Notes: a model not told the origin generated them from the sequence alone. Numbered from the stretch's first letter, positions 48,375 to 56,866 are shown. The stretch: 64,000 bases of DNA from JBGPTK01 sp963797765 (GCA_963797765.1 CAWCQU010000003.1:62001-126000); one strand, 5' to 3'. Program-made: numbers and translations.

Positions 48375-48845
48375 ATGACAACTTTTTTTCGTTTTGTGGA
48401 AGTTTTCGCTTTAGGTACCTGGGTGGGCGCGGTGATTTACCTGAGCTTCGTGGTGGCGCCCGGAGCTTTTGGAGTGCTCGGCAATCGCGACCAGGCCGGC
48501 GCGCTGGTGGGATTCGTCCTCGGGCGGCTGCATATTTTGGGATGCATCGCGGGATCGCTTTATCTTTTGGCTGCGATGGCAAGGGCACGGTCGCTTGCGG
48601 CAGTGGTGAAACCGGCGGCGCTCGCCGTAATTTTGATGCTGGCGCTGACCATCGTTTCCCAGTGGGGCGTCACGTCGCGGCTGGCCAGCCTTCGGATGCA
48701 AATGGGTTCGGTGGATGCGACGCCACGCGAGAATCCGCTGCGGGTGGAGTTCGACAAGTTGCACCAGATGTCAGTCCGGCTGGAGGGAACAGTGCTGCTG
48801 GCCGGGCTGGTGGCTCTTTTCCTGACGGTGCGCAATCAGGCGTAA
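48375..48845 (+). CDS. DUF4149 membrane protein
   Basis: A 156-residue protein with four hydrophobic segments: about residues 5-28, 47-68, 75-95 and 132-152. Features include ALGTWVGAVIYLSFVVAP near the N-terminus and a short amphipathic loop (VEFDKLHQMSVRLEG) before the last helix. It fits the DUF4149 pattern; no biochemical role is known. It lies between the tRNA and the glycosylase gene. Confidence 0.7.
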   Translation: MTTFFRFVEVFALGTWVGAVIYLSFVVAPGAFGVLGNRDQAGALVGFVLGRLHILGCIAGSLYLLAAMARARSLAAVVKPAALAVILMLALTIVSQWGVTSRLASLRMQMGSVDATPRENPLRVEFDKLHQMSVRLEGTVLLAGLVALFLTVRNQA

Positions 48846-48855
48846 TTAGGCGTAG

Positions 48856-49662
48856 TCACGTATGGCTGCGGATCGGCTTGCGGGTGGGTTTTCGTGGGGT
48901 TGCGCTCGGGCGTTTGTCGGTGATTTTGGTGATTTTTCGAGCATTTTTTCCCGCTAACTGTACCGCGCGCCACATGAACCAGCTCGCTACTGTTCGATAC
49001 GGTTTCCAGCGTTCGCCGAATTTAGCGAGCTCTTTCGGCTTGGGAATAAATCGTTTGCGATAGGTAATCGCAAATCCTTTCTGCACGCCGTAATCGTGAA
49101 TCGGCAAAACGTCCGGCCGTCCCAAACGGAAAATCAAAAACATTTCCACAGTCCAAGCTCCGATTCCACGAACGGAAATCAGGCGATCCACTAATTCTTG
49201 ATCCGACAATTGATGTGCTTCTTCGAGAGTGGGAACAAGTCCTTCGATGGTTTTTTGCGCCAGGTCTTTCATCGCCGCAATCTTTGCATGCGAAAGTCCG
49301 GCAGTGCGAAGCGTTTGGGAATTTGTTTTTAAAATCTCTGCGGGAGTGGGGCAGATGCCGTTGGCGCCGAGCGTTTGAATGCGCGAGAAAATCTTTGCGG
49401 CTGCTTTTCCGCTGATGCTCTGGTAGACGATTGCTTCGAGCAAAGATTCGTAGGGCGACGCGCGTTCGTCGAGCTCGAAAGCGAATTCACCGACTTTTTC
49501 GATCAGGTGCGCGAGGCGTTTATCGCCTTTGGAAAGCGTGGCGATGGCAAGTTCATGATCGAAAGGAAGAGCGATTTTGCCGGCCATGGAATTCTTCGCG
49601 CGAATGACGTTATCGAGTTCGACCAGCCGAGTCAATGCTCCCACGGTTTTGCGATCTCCCAT
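48856..49662 (-). CDS. HhH-GPD DNA glycosylase (AlkA/3-methyladenine type)
   Basis: A 268-residue base-excision glycosylase. The helix-hairpin-helix region is SVRGIGAWTVEMFLIFRLGRPDVLPIHDYGVQKG, where the Asp in HDYG is the catalytic residue. There is no 4Fe-4S cysteine set. It is longer at the C-terminus by a Lys/Arg/Pro-rich tail (residues about 240-268). An internal Met at residue 26 (MAGKIALPFDHELA) is a possible alternative start. It would remove alkylated purines. Confidence 0.87.
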   Translation of the reverse strand: MGDRKTVGALTRLVELDNVIRAKNSMAGKIALPFDHELAIATLSKGDKRLAHLIEKVGEFAFELDERASPYESLLEAIVYQSISGKAAAKIFSRIQTLGANGICPTPAEILKTNSQTLRTAGLSHAKIAAMKDLAQKTIEGLVPTLEEAHQLSDQELVDRLISVRGIGAWTVEMFLIFRLGRPDVLPIHDYGVQKGFAITYRKRFIPKPKELAKFGERWKPYRTVASWFMWRAVQLAGKNARKITKITDKRPSATPRKPTRKPIRSHT

Positions 49663-49735
49663 TTTCTTGGGCCTCGATTGGGATTCAGATGCTCCGAACG
49701 CTGAAAACGACTCGCTATGTTAGTATCATCGGCTT

Positions 49736-50810
49736 ATGCAAACAGGAATTATCGGACTACCGCAGGTGGGAAAGACCAGCTTGTTCCGCATTTTGACGCG
49801 CGGGCGCGTAGATACCAAATCGGAGCAGCGCGACCCACCTAGGAATGGCAAAGGTGCCAGACGATCGCGTCGCGAAACTCGCGGAATTATTCAAGCCAAA
49901 GAAAATTACATACGTCTCGATCGAATATGTGGACATCGGCGGGATGCAAAAGGATCGCGAGAAAAACGCGGCTTCGCTGGTTCCGCTGCGCGAAGCGGAC
50001 GCGCTGGCGCACGTCGTGCGGCTGTTCGAAAATCCGGCGGTGCCGCATCCGAGCGGCAGCATCGATGCGATTCGCGATATCGAGAGCATCGAGATTGAAT
50101 TGATGCTGCACGACCTGGAACAATCCACGAAGCGAATCGAACGCGTGGAAAAAGATCTGAAGAAAAAGAAAGAAACAATTTTAGAAACCGAACTGGCTCT
50201 GCTGAATCGCTGCCGCAAGGCGCTGGAAAGCGAAACACCGCTGCGCGAACTGGAATTCAGGCCGGAAGAATTGAAGATGCTGACAGGTTTCACTTTTCTA
50301 ACGCGGAAGCCGATGCTTTATGTCTTGAACCTGGGCGATGAAGAAGCAGGAGACATCGATCGCGTGGTCGAGAAGCACAACTTGCAGAAGCTGACCGCCA
50401 AGCCGCATACGGCCGTGGTGCCGTTCTGCGGAAAAATCGAGGCGGAGTTGGCCGATCTTCCGGATGCCGAGGCAGCGGAACTGATGGGCGCTTACGGCCT
50501 GGCGGAATCCGGGCGCGACCGGCTGATCCAAGCGAGCTATCGCCTGCTAGGATTAATTTCTTTTCTTACTTGCGGCGAGCCGGAATGCCGCGCATGGACC
50601 ATCGAGCGCGGGATGACGGCACAGAAAGCCGCGGGGGCGATTCACAGCGATATCGAGCGCGGCTTCATCAAAGCCGAAGTGGTGAACTGGGAGGAATTGC
50701 TGGCTGATGGAAGTTGGGCCGCGGCGCGCGAGCGGGGCAAGGTGCGGCTCGAGGGGAAAGAATATATTGTGCAGGATGGTGATGTGATTCTGTTCCGGCA
50801 CAGCGGGTAG
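49736..50810 (+). CDS. ychF: Ribosome-binding ATPase YchF, one frame break
   Basis: YchF/OLA1 is a translation-linked P-loop ATPase. The first stretch MQTGIIGLPQVGKTSLFRIL contains the P-loop. One extra base at about 49817-49822 shifts the frame after DTKS, and the text continues SSATHLGMAKVPDDRVAKLAELFKPKKITYVSIEYVDIGG. A coiled-coil segment follows (EQSTKRIERVEKDLKKKKETILETELALL). The C-terminal TGS-like domain has AWTIERGMTAQKAAGAIHSDIERGFIKAEV. Read through, the protein is about 358 residues, a normal length. Confidence 0.9.
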
Positions 50811-50876
50811 CTTGAGAGTCGTAACGAAATTGCGTTGCCGGATGTGGCGCGCAGATTGATTCTTTCTTCAGAAAGC

Positions 50877-50901
50877 GCACAGCCAGGAGTGGCTGTGCTA
50901 C
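50877..50901. repeat. Palindromic repeat, second copy
   Basis: A 25-base copy of the element at 23308-23332, apart from the final base of the flank. It sits eight bases before the ZIP transporter ATG, so on that mRNA the hairpin would lie close to the ribosome site. Confidence 0.8.
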
Positions 50902-50908
50902 CAAACCG

Positions 50909-51658
50909 ATGGAAACTTCACATTCGGCGAATGTCCTGCTGGCACTTACTCTGGGGCTGGTAGCTGCCGCGGCAAACCTTGCTGGCGGATTCCTGATCAT
51001 TCGAAGGCAATGGTCGCGCGAATTCTTGCGTTACTTTATCGCGCTGGGCGCGGGATTCATGCTGGCCACCACCTTGCTTGAGATGGTGCCGGAATCCGTG
51101 CACTTGCGTGGCACCGGTGCGCTTACGTACGTGCTGGGCGGATACTTGATGGTGCATTTGTTTGAGCACACTCTGGCGCCGCATTTTCATTTCGGCGAGG
51201 AAACACACAAGGAGGAGATGGCGCATTCGCACGCGAGCTATGCCGCGCTGCTCGGCCTGGTGATTCACACGTTTTTCGATGGAGTGGCGATTGCTTCGGG
51301 GATGCTGATCTCGGCGGGACTTGGCGTGCTGATTTTTCTGGCGATTTTTCTGCACAAATTTCCGGAAGGATTTACGGTTGCGTCGTTGATGCTGGCGAGC
51401 GGGCAGAGCCGGCGTGTGGCATTTATTTCCTCGGCGATTCTTGGGGGAGCTACTTTCGCGGGCGTGGGATTAATGTATTTGCTTCGCGCGGAGGTGAGCG
51501 ACGCGCTGCCGATCTCCGCGGGGGTGACGCTTTATGTGGCGGCTTCGGATTTGATGCCGGAAGTGAATCGTGAGCCGCATGCTCGCACGGCGCTACTAGT
51601 GTTTATCGGCGCCGCACTGATGTTGTTTCTGCGCTGGGCGTTCCGGTTTCAATTGTAG
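50909..51658 (+). CDS. ZIP family metal transporter
   Basis: A 249-residue membrane protein with about eight hydrophobic segments. The metal-binding motifs are HTFFDGVAIASG (helix 4) and HKFPEGFTVASL (helix 5). A histidine-rich loop (HTLAPHFHFGEETHKEEMAHSHAS) precedes helix 4. ZIP carriers move zinc or iron into the cytoplasm. The likely ribosome site is not strong, and the REP hairpin just upstream may influence translation. Confidence 0.88.
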   Translation: METSHSANVLLALTLGLVAAAANLAGGFLIIRRQWSREFLRYFIALGAGFMLATTLLEMVPESVHLRGTGALTYVLGGYLMVHLFEHTLAPHFHFGEETHKEEMAHSHASYAALLGLVIHTFFDGVAIASGMLISAGLGVLIFLAIFLHKFPEGFTVASLMLASGQSRRVAFISSAILGGATFAGVGLMYLLRAEVSDALPISAGVTLYVAASDLMPEVNREPHARTALLVFIGAALMLFLRWAFRFQL

Positions 51659-51696
51659 TTTTGGTCCCCGACAAACTCTTCTCAATACCCAAAGAA

Positions 51697-51720
51697 GGGC
51701 GCGGCTGAAGCCGACCCCTA
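51697..51720. repeat. REP-like palindrome
   Basis: An AGGGCGCGGCTGAAGCCGACC element just past the ZIP transporter stop, similar to 28655-28680 and to the reverse form at 45839-45863. Confidence 0.7.
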
Positions 51721-51735
51721 CACCCAGTCATCCAA

Positions 51736-52662
51736 CTATTTCTTCGTAGGAGTGATGCGGAACTTGCGGGGCGAGGAGCCGAAACGGCGGCTGAATAGGG
51801 AACTGAACGAGCCCAGGCTTTCGAATCCGGTTTCGAGGCAAATATTCGTCACACTCAAATTCGACTGCTTTAGCAGGTGCGCGGCGCGTTCGAGGCGGTG
51901 GCGTGTTAGATAGGCGTGTGGCGTTTCGCCGAAGACTTGAGTGAACGATCGGTGGAAATGGAACGGTGACAGGCAGGCTGCGCGCGACGCTTCCTGCAGG
52001 CAGACTCGTTGGTTTTGTGACGACAGCAAGCAGTCACGTCCACGCAGAAGCCGTTTATACAATTCTTCACGGGTGGAAGCGCGAGCGGCAGGCAATTTGG
52101 CAGGCGCTGCTTTAACCTGCTGGCGCTCGCGAACCATTGCTCGCGCCAAGGCAAAGAAGTCGTCTTCAAATTCGTGATTTGCGGGATCGGTTGAGAGAAA
52201 CTTGCGACGAATACTTTTGATTTTGTTGAAGAGTGGTCCCGGATTGCTTTCGATTTTTTCGTGGAAACTCAGCACGCCGGGGCGACCGGACTCGGGTGCG
52301 TCGAGGAGATCGTCATCTGGCCTGGCCATACCCCGATAGACGTCTTCGACGAATCCACGTTCGAAGAAGAGGCAGAAAGTGGTGGCGATTTGAGCGGACT
52401 CCATGGTCATGGCATAGGGCTGACGATTGTTCAATATCAGGAACGTGTTTTCATGGAGGACGAATTTGCGCCCGGCAGCTTCCCAGGTCACCGATCCCGC
52501 CAGGACTGATTTGATCGATAGCCAGCCTTCGCATTCCGGGACGTGGTACCGGTGGCTCGATCCACTGAGGATCGCGTTCCGAGTGCCAAGTTGGTCGGCG
52601 CCCCTGGGATTGATCAGCACGGAGGCCGACAGCTGTTGGCGATTTGTTGACAAGGAGGACAT
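51736..52662 (-). CDS. AraC-family transcriptional regulator
   Basis: A 308-residue regulator. The N-terminal half (about 30-120) has the cupin-like pattern of AraC ligand domains. The C-terminal 100 residues hold the double helix-turn-helix: LQEASRAACLSPFHFHRSFTQVFGETPHAYLTRHRLERAAHLLK, then SVTNICLETGFESLGSFSSLFSRRFGSSP. The effector and targets are unknown. Neighbouring genes on both sides point away, so it may regulate distant genes. Confidence 0.88.
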   Translation of the reverse strand: MSSLSTNRQQLSASVLINPRGADQLGTRNAILSGSSHRYHVPECEGWLSIKSVLAGSVTWEAAGRKFVLHENTFLILNNRQPYAMTMESAQIATTFCLFFERGFVEDVYRGMARPDDDLLDAPESGRPGVLSFHEKIESNPGPLFNKIKSIRRKFLSTDPANHEFEDDFFALARAMVRERQQVKAAPAKLPAARASTREELYKRLLRGRDCLLSSQNQRVCLQEASRAACLSPFHFHRSFTQVFGETPHAYLTRHRLERAAHLLKQSNLSVTNICLETGFESLGSFSSLFSRRFGSSPRKFRITPTKK

Positions 52663-52929
52663 CGGGCTTAGAGTAGCTTAGACGGAGCGGGGAGCCAACT
52701 GGTGATCGGAGGACGGAATCTTGATCGTTTCAACCCGGCAGGCGGCTACGCACGAGCTGTTTAAAGCATTTATTTTGTGATGGATATAAGGTTTCGGGAG
52801 GCGGACATCTCCTTGGAATTGAACTCCATTAAAGCCCAAAAGCGAGATGCCAGCTTAAAAGCTGGCGCCACACAAGATGAAACACACCGCGGTGCGCAAC
52901 TTTCTGTAACCGTTTGTGTTAGATAGAAT
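52663..52929. other. Intergenic region between divergent regulator genes
   Basis: About 270 bases with no gene. It should hold the promoters of the AraC gene and of the sigma factor. A palindrome at 52849-52866 (eight-base arms GCCAGCTT / AAGCTGGC, AA loop) could be an operator or transcript hairpin. TGTAACCGTTTGTGTTAGATAGAATG just before the sigma gene is AT-rich; no convincing -35/-10 pair stands out. Confidence 0.45.
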
Positions 52930-53562
52930 GTGGAGGTCATGACCAGGACCGACGTCCAATTGATGCTGGACGTAAAAGCCGGGGACGAGGCGTCCTTCGA
53001 GCTTTTGCTCCAGAAGTATCGGTCTCCGCTGGTCAATTTCCTCTACCGGATGGTGCGCGATCGAGGAAATGCGGAAGATTTGGCGCAGGAAGTTTTTCTT
53101 CGTGTCTATCGCGCTCGAAAAAAATACGAGGCGAGCGCCAAGTTCACTACCTGGATGTTCCGGATCGCCACCAATCTGGCGCTGAATGCAATTCGCGACG
53201 GGCGTTACCAGCAAATGGAAATTTCAATCGATGGTAAAGCGGAAGAAGACGAACCGGCGTTTCAATTGCCGTCCCGCGAGGCTGGCGCCGAGCAGCAATT
53301 AATCGATCGCGCTCGCGCCAAGCTGATCCATCGCGCGGTGATGGAATTGCCGGAAAAGCAGAGAGCGGCGGTGTTGCTTCACAAATATCAGGATATGGAT
53401 TATTCGGAAATCGCGCACGTGCTGGAGTGCTCGGAAAGCGCCCTGAAGTCGCTGCTTTTTCGCGCTTATGAGGAATTGCGAGTGCAGTTAGCGCCGCTGG
53501 TTGGGATTAATGCGGAAGCGGCGCCGGCCACCGTAGCGAGCCGGGAAGGAAGAAAACCATGA
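52930..53562 (+). CDS. ECF (RpoE-like) RNA polymerase sigma factor
   Basis: A 210-residue group IV sigma factor. Region 2 (about 22-95) has YRMVRDRGNAEDLAQEVFLRVYRARKKYEASAKFTTWMFRIATNLALN. Region 4 (about 135-185) has ELPEKQRAAVLLHKYQDMDYSEIAHVLECSESALKSLLFRAYEEL. The start is probably GTG at 52930, or ATG at 52939. The next gene is its anti-sigma factor, overlapping by four bases. The module is separated from the cell-division cluster by the DUF3106 gene and about 360 bases. Confidence 0.9.
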   Translation: MEVMTRTDVQLMLDVKAGDEASFELLLQKYRSPLVNFLYRMVRDRGNAEDLAQEVFLRVYRARKKYEASAKFTTWMFRIATNLALNAIRDGRYQQMEISIDGKAEEDEPAFQLPSREAGAEQQLIDRARAKLIHRAVMELPEKQRAAVLLHKYQDMDYSEIAHVLECSESALKSLLFRAYEELRVQLAPLVGINAEAAPATVASREGRKP

Positions 53563-54059
53563 ACTGCGAAAAGATGGGAATCAAATTAATTGCCTATTTG
53601 GATGGAAAAGCGAGCGCGGGCGAGCGGCGCGAGGTGGAAGCGCATCTCGGCGATTGCGGCGAGTGCCGGACGCGGGCGGAAGAATATCGCCGGCTGTGGA
53701 CGGTTCTTGAAGAGGCGCCTGTGATCGAGCCTTCGATGACCTTTGACGCCCGAATGCGCCAGCGCATCGCCGCTGAACCCAAGCCGAAATTCTGGGGAGG
53801 GTTTGTGCCTTCGCCGCGCCTGGCGTTTTCGATGGCCTTGCTGCTGGCGATGTCCTGCTGGCTGACTCTGGCGCCGACTAACCTGGGGCCCGGGAATCCA
53901 ACGGCGGCGCAGAGCGATCAGGATTTCAAGATGATCAAGGATTTGCGGGTGCTGGAAGATTACGACGTGCTGACGAAGTTCGACGCGCTATCCGAATTGC
54001 CCGCGGCGGAACCTGATGCAAGGACTCCGGCACAGAAACAAGACGGCAATTCGTTGTAA
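53559..54059 (+). CDS. Anti-sigma factor with HxxxCxxC zinc-binding motif
   Basis: A 166-residue single-pass protein. The N-terminal zf-HC2 domain carries HLGDCGECR (Hx3Cx2C) after LIAYLDGKASAGERREVEAHLG. One hydrophobic segment lies at about residues 87-107. The rest is a short periplasmic tail. It should bind the ECF factor and release it on an envelope signal. It has no protease-cleavage motif I recognise. Confidence 0.85.
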   Translation: MNCEKMGIKLIAYLDGKASAGERREVEAHLGDCGECRTRAEEYRRLWTVLEEAPVIEPSMTFDARMRQRIAAEPKPKFWGGFVPSPRLAFSMALLLAMSCWLTLAPTNLGPGNPTAAQSDQDFKMIKDLRVLEDYDVLTKFDALSELPAAEPDARTPAQKQDGNSL

Positions 54060-54125
54060 TGGCGAAGCGCGCAAGATACGGGTCATAAAACAGGATGCAG
54101 GCGGTCCCCGGACCGCGAAAGAGTA

Positions 54126-54770
54126 ATGCGAAAAGTTCAACTCCAATTCGTAGCGGGACTTTTACTGGCCGGAACGCTGCTGGGCGCGGGACCTGCTTCC
54201 GCGCAGCGGTCGAAATGGCGTTCGCAGTGGGTCGCCACGCCAGTGGCCCAAAAAGAGCCCAAGCCGCCGAAAGTACCGAACGAAAAACCGGAAGCGGTGA
54301 AGCCGCCGAAGCAGGGGCAGGGAAATGTCCGCGGGATGATGGGCCTGCCGCCGAAATGGGTGGAAAACCTGCGGGAAATGACGCCACAGGAACAAGAGCG
54401 CTTCATGAACAATAATGAGCGCTTCCAGAATTTGCCTCCGGAACGGCAGGCGCAGATTCGGGAAAATCTGCGGCGATGGAACAACCTGACGCCGGAACAA
54501 CGGAATGATTTGAGGAACCGGGTGCAAGTGTGGGAAACGCTGACGCCGAAGCAGCGGCAGGAAGTGCGGACGGAATTGCTGCCGAAATGGCAGGCGCTGC
54601 CGCCGGAGCGCAAGCAGGTGATGCGCGGAAAATTGCGCGCGCTAAAAGACTTGAATGAACAACAGCGGCAAGCGCGATTGAACGATCCGAATTTTCTGCG
54701 CGGGCTCGATCCGGGAGAGCAGCAAATGCTGCGGCAGTTAAGCGATCTGCGGCTGGGGTCAAGCCCCTAA
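54126..54770 (+). CDS. Secreted DUF3106 protein
   Basis: A 214-residue protein with a signal peptide (1-27) and a Lys/Pro-rich linker (about 40-75). A repeated helical domain follows: LTPEQRNDLRNRVQVW, LTPKQRQEVRTELLPKW, LPPERKQVMRGKLRALKDL. This is the DUF3106 pattern. Such proteins often follow ECF sigma/anti-sigma genes. It would be periplasmic; the role is not known, and a sensory function is only inferred from linkage. Confidence 0.82.
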   Translation: MRKVQLQFVAGLLLAGTLLGAGPASAQRSKWRSQWVATPVAQKEPKPPKVPNEKPEAVKPPKQGQGNVRGMMGLPPKWVENLREMTPQEQERFMNNNERFQNLPPERQAQIRENLRRWNNLTPEQRNDLRNRVQVWETLTPKQRQEVRTELLPKWQALPPERKQVMRGKLRALKDLNEQQRQARLNDPNFLRGLDPGEQQMLRQLSDLRLGSSP

Positions 54771-54978
54771 ATGCTGTAGGGATGCGTTTATTTTTGCCAT
54801 TTTGTTAACTCTTACGAAACATTTTCCGCCCGCCACGCGGTAATTTTCCGCAAGTTCAGGACTACCGCTCGACATCGAGTTCCAGGCAAAACACAACATA
54901 TAGTGGTCGCTTGCAAACAACTACCAGAGCGGCGCGAAATCTTTTCCACAATTATTTTTAATTTCGTTCGCTTTCCAC
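54771..54978. other. Intergenic region upstream of the dcw promoter
   Basis: About 210 bases after the DUF3106 gene with no gene and no recognised element. AT-rich tracts near 54940-54965 precede the promoter. Confidence 0.5.
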
Positions 54979-55006
54979 TTGACAAGTTTTGATCTGCGCC
55001 TAGAAT
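54979..55006 (+). promoter_or_regulatory. dcw cluster promoter, sigma-70 type
   Basis: A consensus TTGACA (54979-54984), a 16-base spacer, then TAGAAT (55001-55006). The predicted start, near 55013, lies at the first repeat of the MraZ-type operator. A leader of about 120 bases precedes mraZ. Confidence 0.7.
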
Positions 55007-55014
55007 CGGGGACC

Positions 55015-55074
55015 AAAGTGGGTAGAAGTGGTAATAAGTGTTAGAAAGTGTTTGACGGTGTCAGGCAGTGGTTT
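55015..55074 (+). promoter_or_regulatory. MraZ-type operator, six 10-bp repeats
   Basis: GTG occurs every ten bases at 55018, 55028, 55038, 55048, 55058 and 55068. The units are AAAGTGGGTA, GAAGTGGTAA, TAAGTGTTAG, AAAGTGTTTG, ACGGTGTCAG and GCAGTGGTTT, so the consensus is (A/G)AAGTG(G/T), with the last two units weaker. Known MraZ operators are short direct repeats of this kind (E. coli TGGGN with ten-base period, Mycoplasma AAAGTG(T/G)). It is directly downstream of the dcw promoter, consistent with autoregulation by MraZ. Confidence 0.8.
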
Positions 55075-55134
55075 CGGGCGAAATGCGACAAACAGGTGCA
55101 ATCAATCCATCGGGCGCGTTGGGCGTGATCGAAA

Positions 55135-55572
55135 ATGCTGCGGGGAAGGTATCCAGGAACGGTGGACGAGAAGGGCAGGCTGAAGATTCCTGCCGACTTT
55201 CTGGCCGAGCTGCGCAAATCCGGCAAGAAGTTCTACGTCACCAGCGAGAATGGAGACTACGCACGTATTTATCCGATCAAAGAGTGGGACGACATTGAAA
55301 AGCGTCTCGCGAAGATTCCCTCGCACAATCGCGCCAAGCAGAAGTTTCTGACCCGGGCGAATTATTACGGGCAAGAAGTGGAACTGGACGGGCAGGGACG
55401 GCTGCTGATTCCGTCGCTCCTTCGGGAGTCGGCGGAAATGAAGGGGGAAGTCGACGTGATGGGGAACCTGACGTACGTTCAGGTTTGGAATCACGCGCGC
55501 TTCCTCGAACACATCAACCAAAACCCGATCACCACGGAAGACGAACAAGCACTTTCGGACCTGGGCATTTAA
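55135..55572 (+). CDS. mraZ: Transcriptional regulator MraZ
   Basis: A 145-residue SpoVT/AbrB-type DNA-binding protein with two swapped-hairpin repeats. Residues 1-50 hold LRGRYPGTVDEKGRLKIPADF; residues about 75-125 hold NYYGQEVELDGQGRLLIPSLLRESA. MraZ represses its own operon by binding the direct repeats found upstream. It opens the division and cell-wall cluster and is co-directional with rsmH five bases downstream. Confidence 0.95.
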   Translation: MLRGRYPGTVDEKGRLKIPADFLAELRKSGKKFYVTSENGDYARIYPIKEWDDIEKRLAKIPSHNRAKQKFLTRANYYGQEVELDGQGRLLIPSLLRESAEMKGEVDVMGNLTYVQVWNHARFLEHINQNPITTEDEQALSDLGI

Positions 55573-55577
55573 CGTAA

Positions 55578-56483
55578 TTGAGCGCATTGCATACGCCAGT
55601 TTTAGTCGAGGCGGTGATGCACTGGCTGCAGGTGCAGCCCGGCGGAACGTACTTGGATGCGACGGTGGGAGCCGGAGGATACAGCCTGGAAATTGCCAGG
55701 CGGTTGACGACCGGGCGGCTGATTGGACTGGACCGGGACCCGCAGGCGCTGGAAATCGCACGGGAGCGGCTGAAGGAATTCGAGAGCAAGGTGACTTTGG
55801 TGCAAGCGAATTTTTCGAAGATCGACGAAGTAACGAGCCGCTTGAGGATGCAGCCGCTCGATGGAGTGGTAGCCGATCTGGGCGTATCGAGCATTCAACT
55901 CGACAATCGCGAGCGCGGATTTTCATTCCGCTGGGCAGGACCTCTCGATATGCGCATGGGGCCGGATGAGCCCCTGACGGCAAGCGAAATTGTGAACGAG
56001 TGGCCGGAAAAACAACTGGCCGACCTGCTCTATCAATACGGAGAAGAGCGGGATTCACGCAGAATCGCCAAGGCAATTGTTCGATCGCGGCCGATCCGCG
56101 ATACGGAGCACTTGGCAACGGTTGTGGCAGGGGGAAGCAAAGCATGGGGAAGGCAGAAACTGCATCCCGCGACAAAAACGTTTCTGGCGCTGCGGATAGC
56201 GGTGAATCGAGAATCGGAGGAGCTCGGGCAGTTTCTTTCGCGTACCCCTGCCACTTTAAATTTGGGAGGCCGCTGGGTGATGCTCAGCTACCACTCCCTG
56301 GAAGACCGGTTGGTGAAACATACCTTTCAGCGCCTGGCGCGGGAAGGGGAGCTGCGAATTCTGACGAAGAAGGTGGTCCGGCCCAGCGACCAGGAAGTGT
56401 ACGAAAATCCACGATCGCGAAGCGCAAAATTGCGTGCGGCCGAGAGGAAGGCGCCGGAAGCGGCGCCGTATGTGGGAAAATGA
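55578..56483 (+). CDS. rsmH: 16S rRNA m4C1402 methyltransferase RsmH
   Basis: A 301-residue SAM enzyme. The SAM pocket is DATVGAGGYSLEIARR (about 24-39) with acidic LDRDPQAL after it. The family block GVVADLGVSSIQLDNRERGFSFRWAGPLDMRMGP is present, and the C-terminal ALRIAVNRESEEL and SYHSLEDRLVKH close the fold. The start is TTG at 55578 with little ribosome site, likely coupled to mraZ. Its stop overlaps ftsL by four bases (ATGA). Confidence 0.95.
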   Translation: MSALHTPVLVEAVMHWLQVQPGGTYLDATVGAGGYSLEIARRLTTGRLIGLDRDPQALEIARERLKEFESKVTLVQANFSKIDEVTSRLRMQPLDGVVADLGVSSIQLDNRERGFSFRWAGPLDMRMGPDEPLTASEIVNEWPEKQLADLLYQYGEERDSRRIAKAIVRSRPIRDTEHLATVVAGGSKAWGRQKLHPATKTFLALRIAVNRESEELGQFLSRTPATLNLGGRWVMLSYHSLEDRLVKHTFQRLAREGELRILTKKVVRPSDQEVYENPRSRSAKLRAAERKAPEAAPYVGK

Positions 56484-56866
56484 CGGAATATTACACGATA
56501 AAACGAATCGATAATTCCAGGCTGGCCCGGCCCAAAGCGCCGAACCGATTGCGCGATTGCACGCGCCGGGTGGCTTGCGCGACGGTTTTCGCGGCCTGCT
56601 GCCTGCTCTATGCCTGGCAACACTTTCAGTGCATCCAGCTTCGCTACGAGCTCGAGGATTTGCAATCGAGGCGCGGGCAGGCGGTGGAACTGAATCAGCA
56701 TTTGCGGCTGGAAATCGCGGGACTGCGGGCGCCGATGCGCATCGATTCAATTGCGCGCAATCAACTTGGGCTGACGGTTCCCGTGCCCGGCCAGGTGGCT
56801 CCTGTGGAGGGCCCGAATGAACCCGTTGTGGCACAGGCAAACGTAGTGCAGACAACCCGGCCGTAA
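56480..56866 (+). CDS. ftsL: Cell division protein FtsL (divergent)
   Basis: A 128-residue protein in the ftsL position. An N-terminal cytoplasmic part (1-30) is followed by one membrane helix (VACATVFAACCLLYAW, about 35-52). A short coiled coil (RYELEDLQSRRGQAVELNQHLRLEIAGL) and a C-terminal tail complete the layout. FtsL proteins are poorly conserved in sequence, so the call rests on topology, size and position between rsmH and ftsI. The frame is open much further upstream inside rsmH, which is not coding. Confidence 0.8.
   Translation: MTEYYTIKRIDNSRLARPKAPNRLRDCTRRVACATVFAACCLLYAWQHFQCIQLRYELEDLQSRRGQAVELNQHLRLEIAGLRAPMRIDSIARNQLGLTVPVPGQVAPVEGPNEPVVAQANVVQTTRP

Noticed and set aside
56000..56479. 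N-terminal extension of ftsL
   Set aside because: It lies inside rsmH in another frame and is Arg/Gly/Ala-rich without structure; the ATGA overlap at 56480 is the start.
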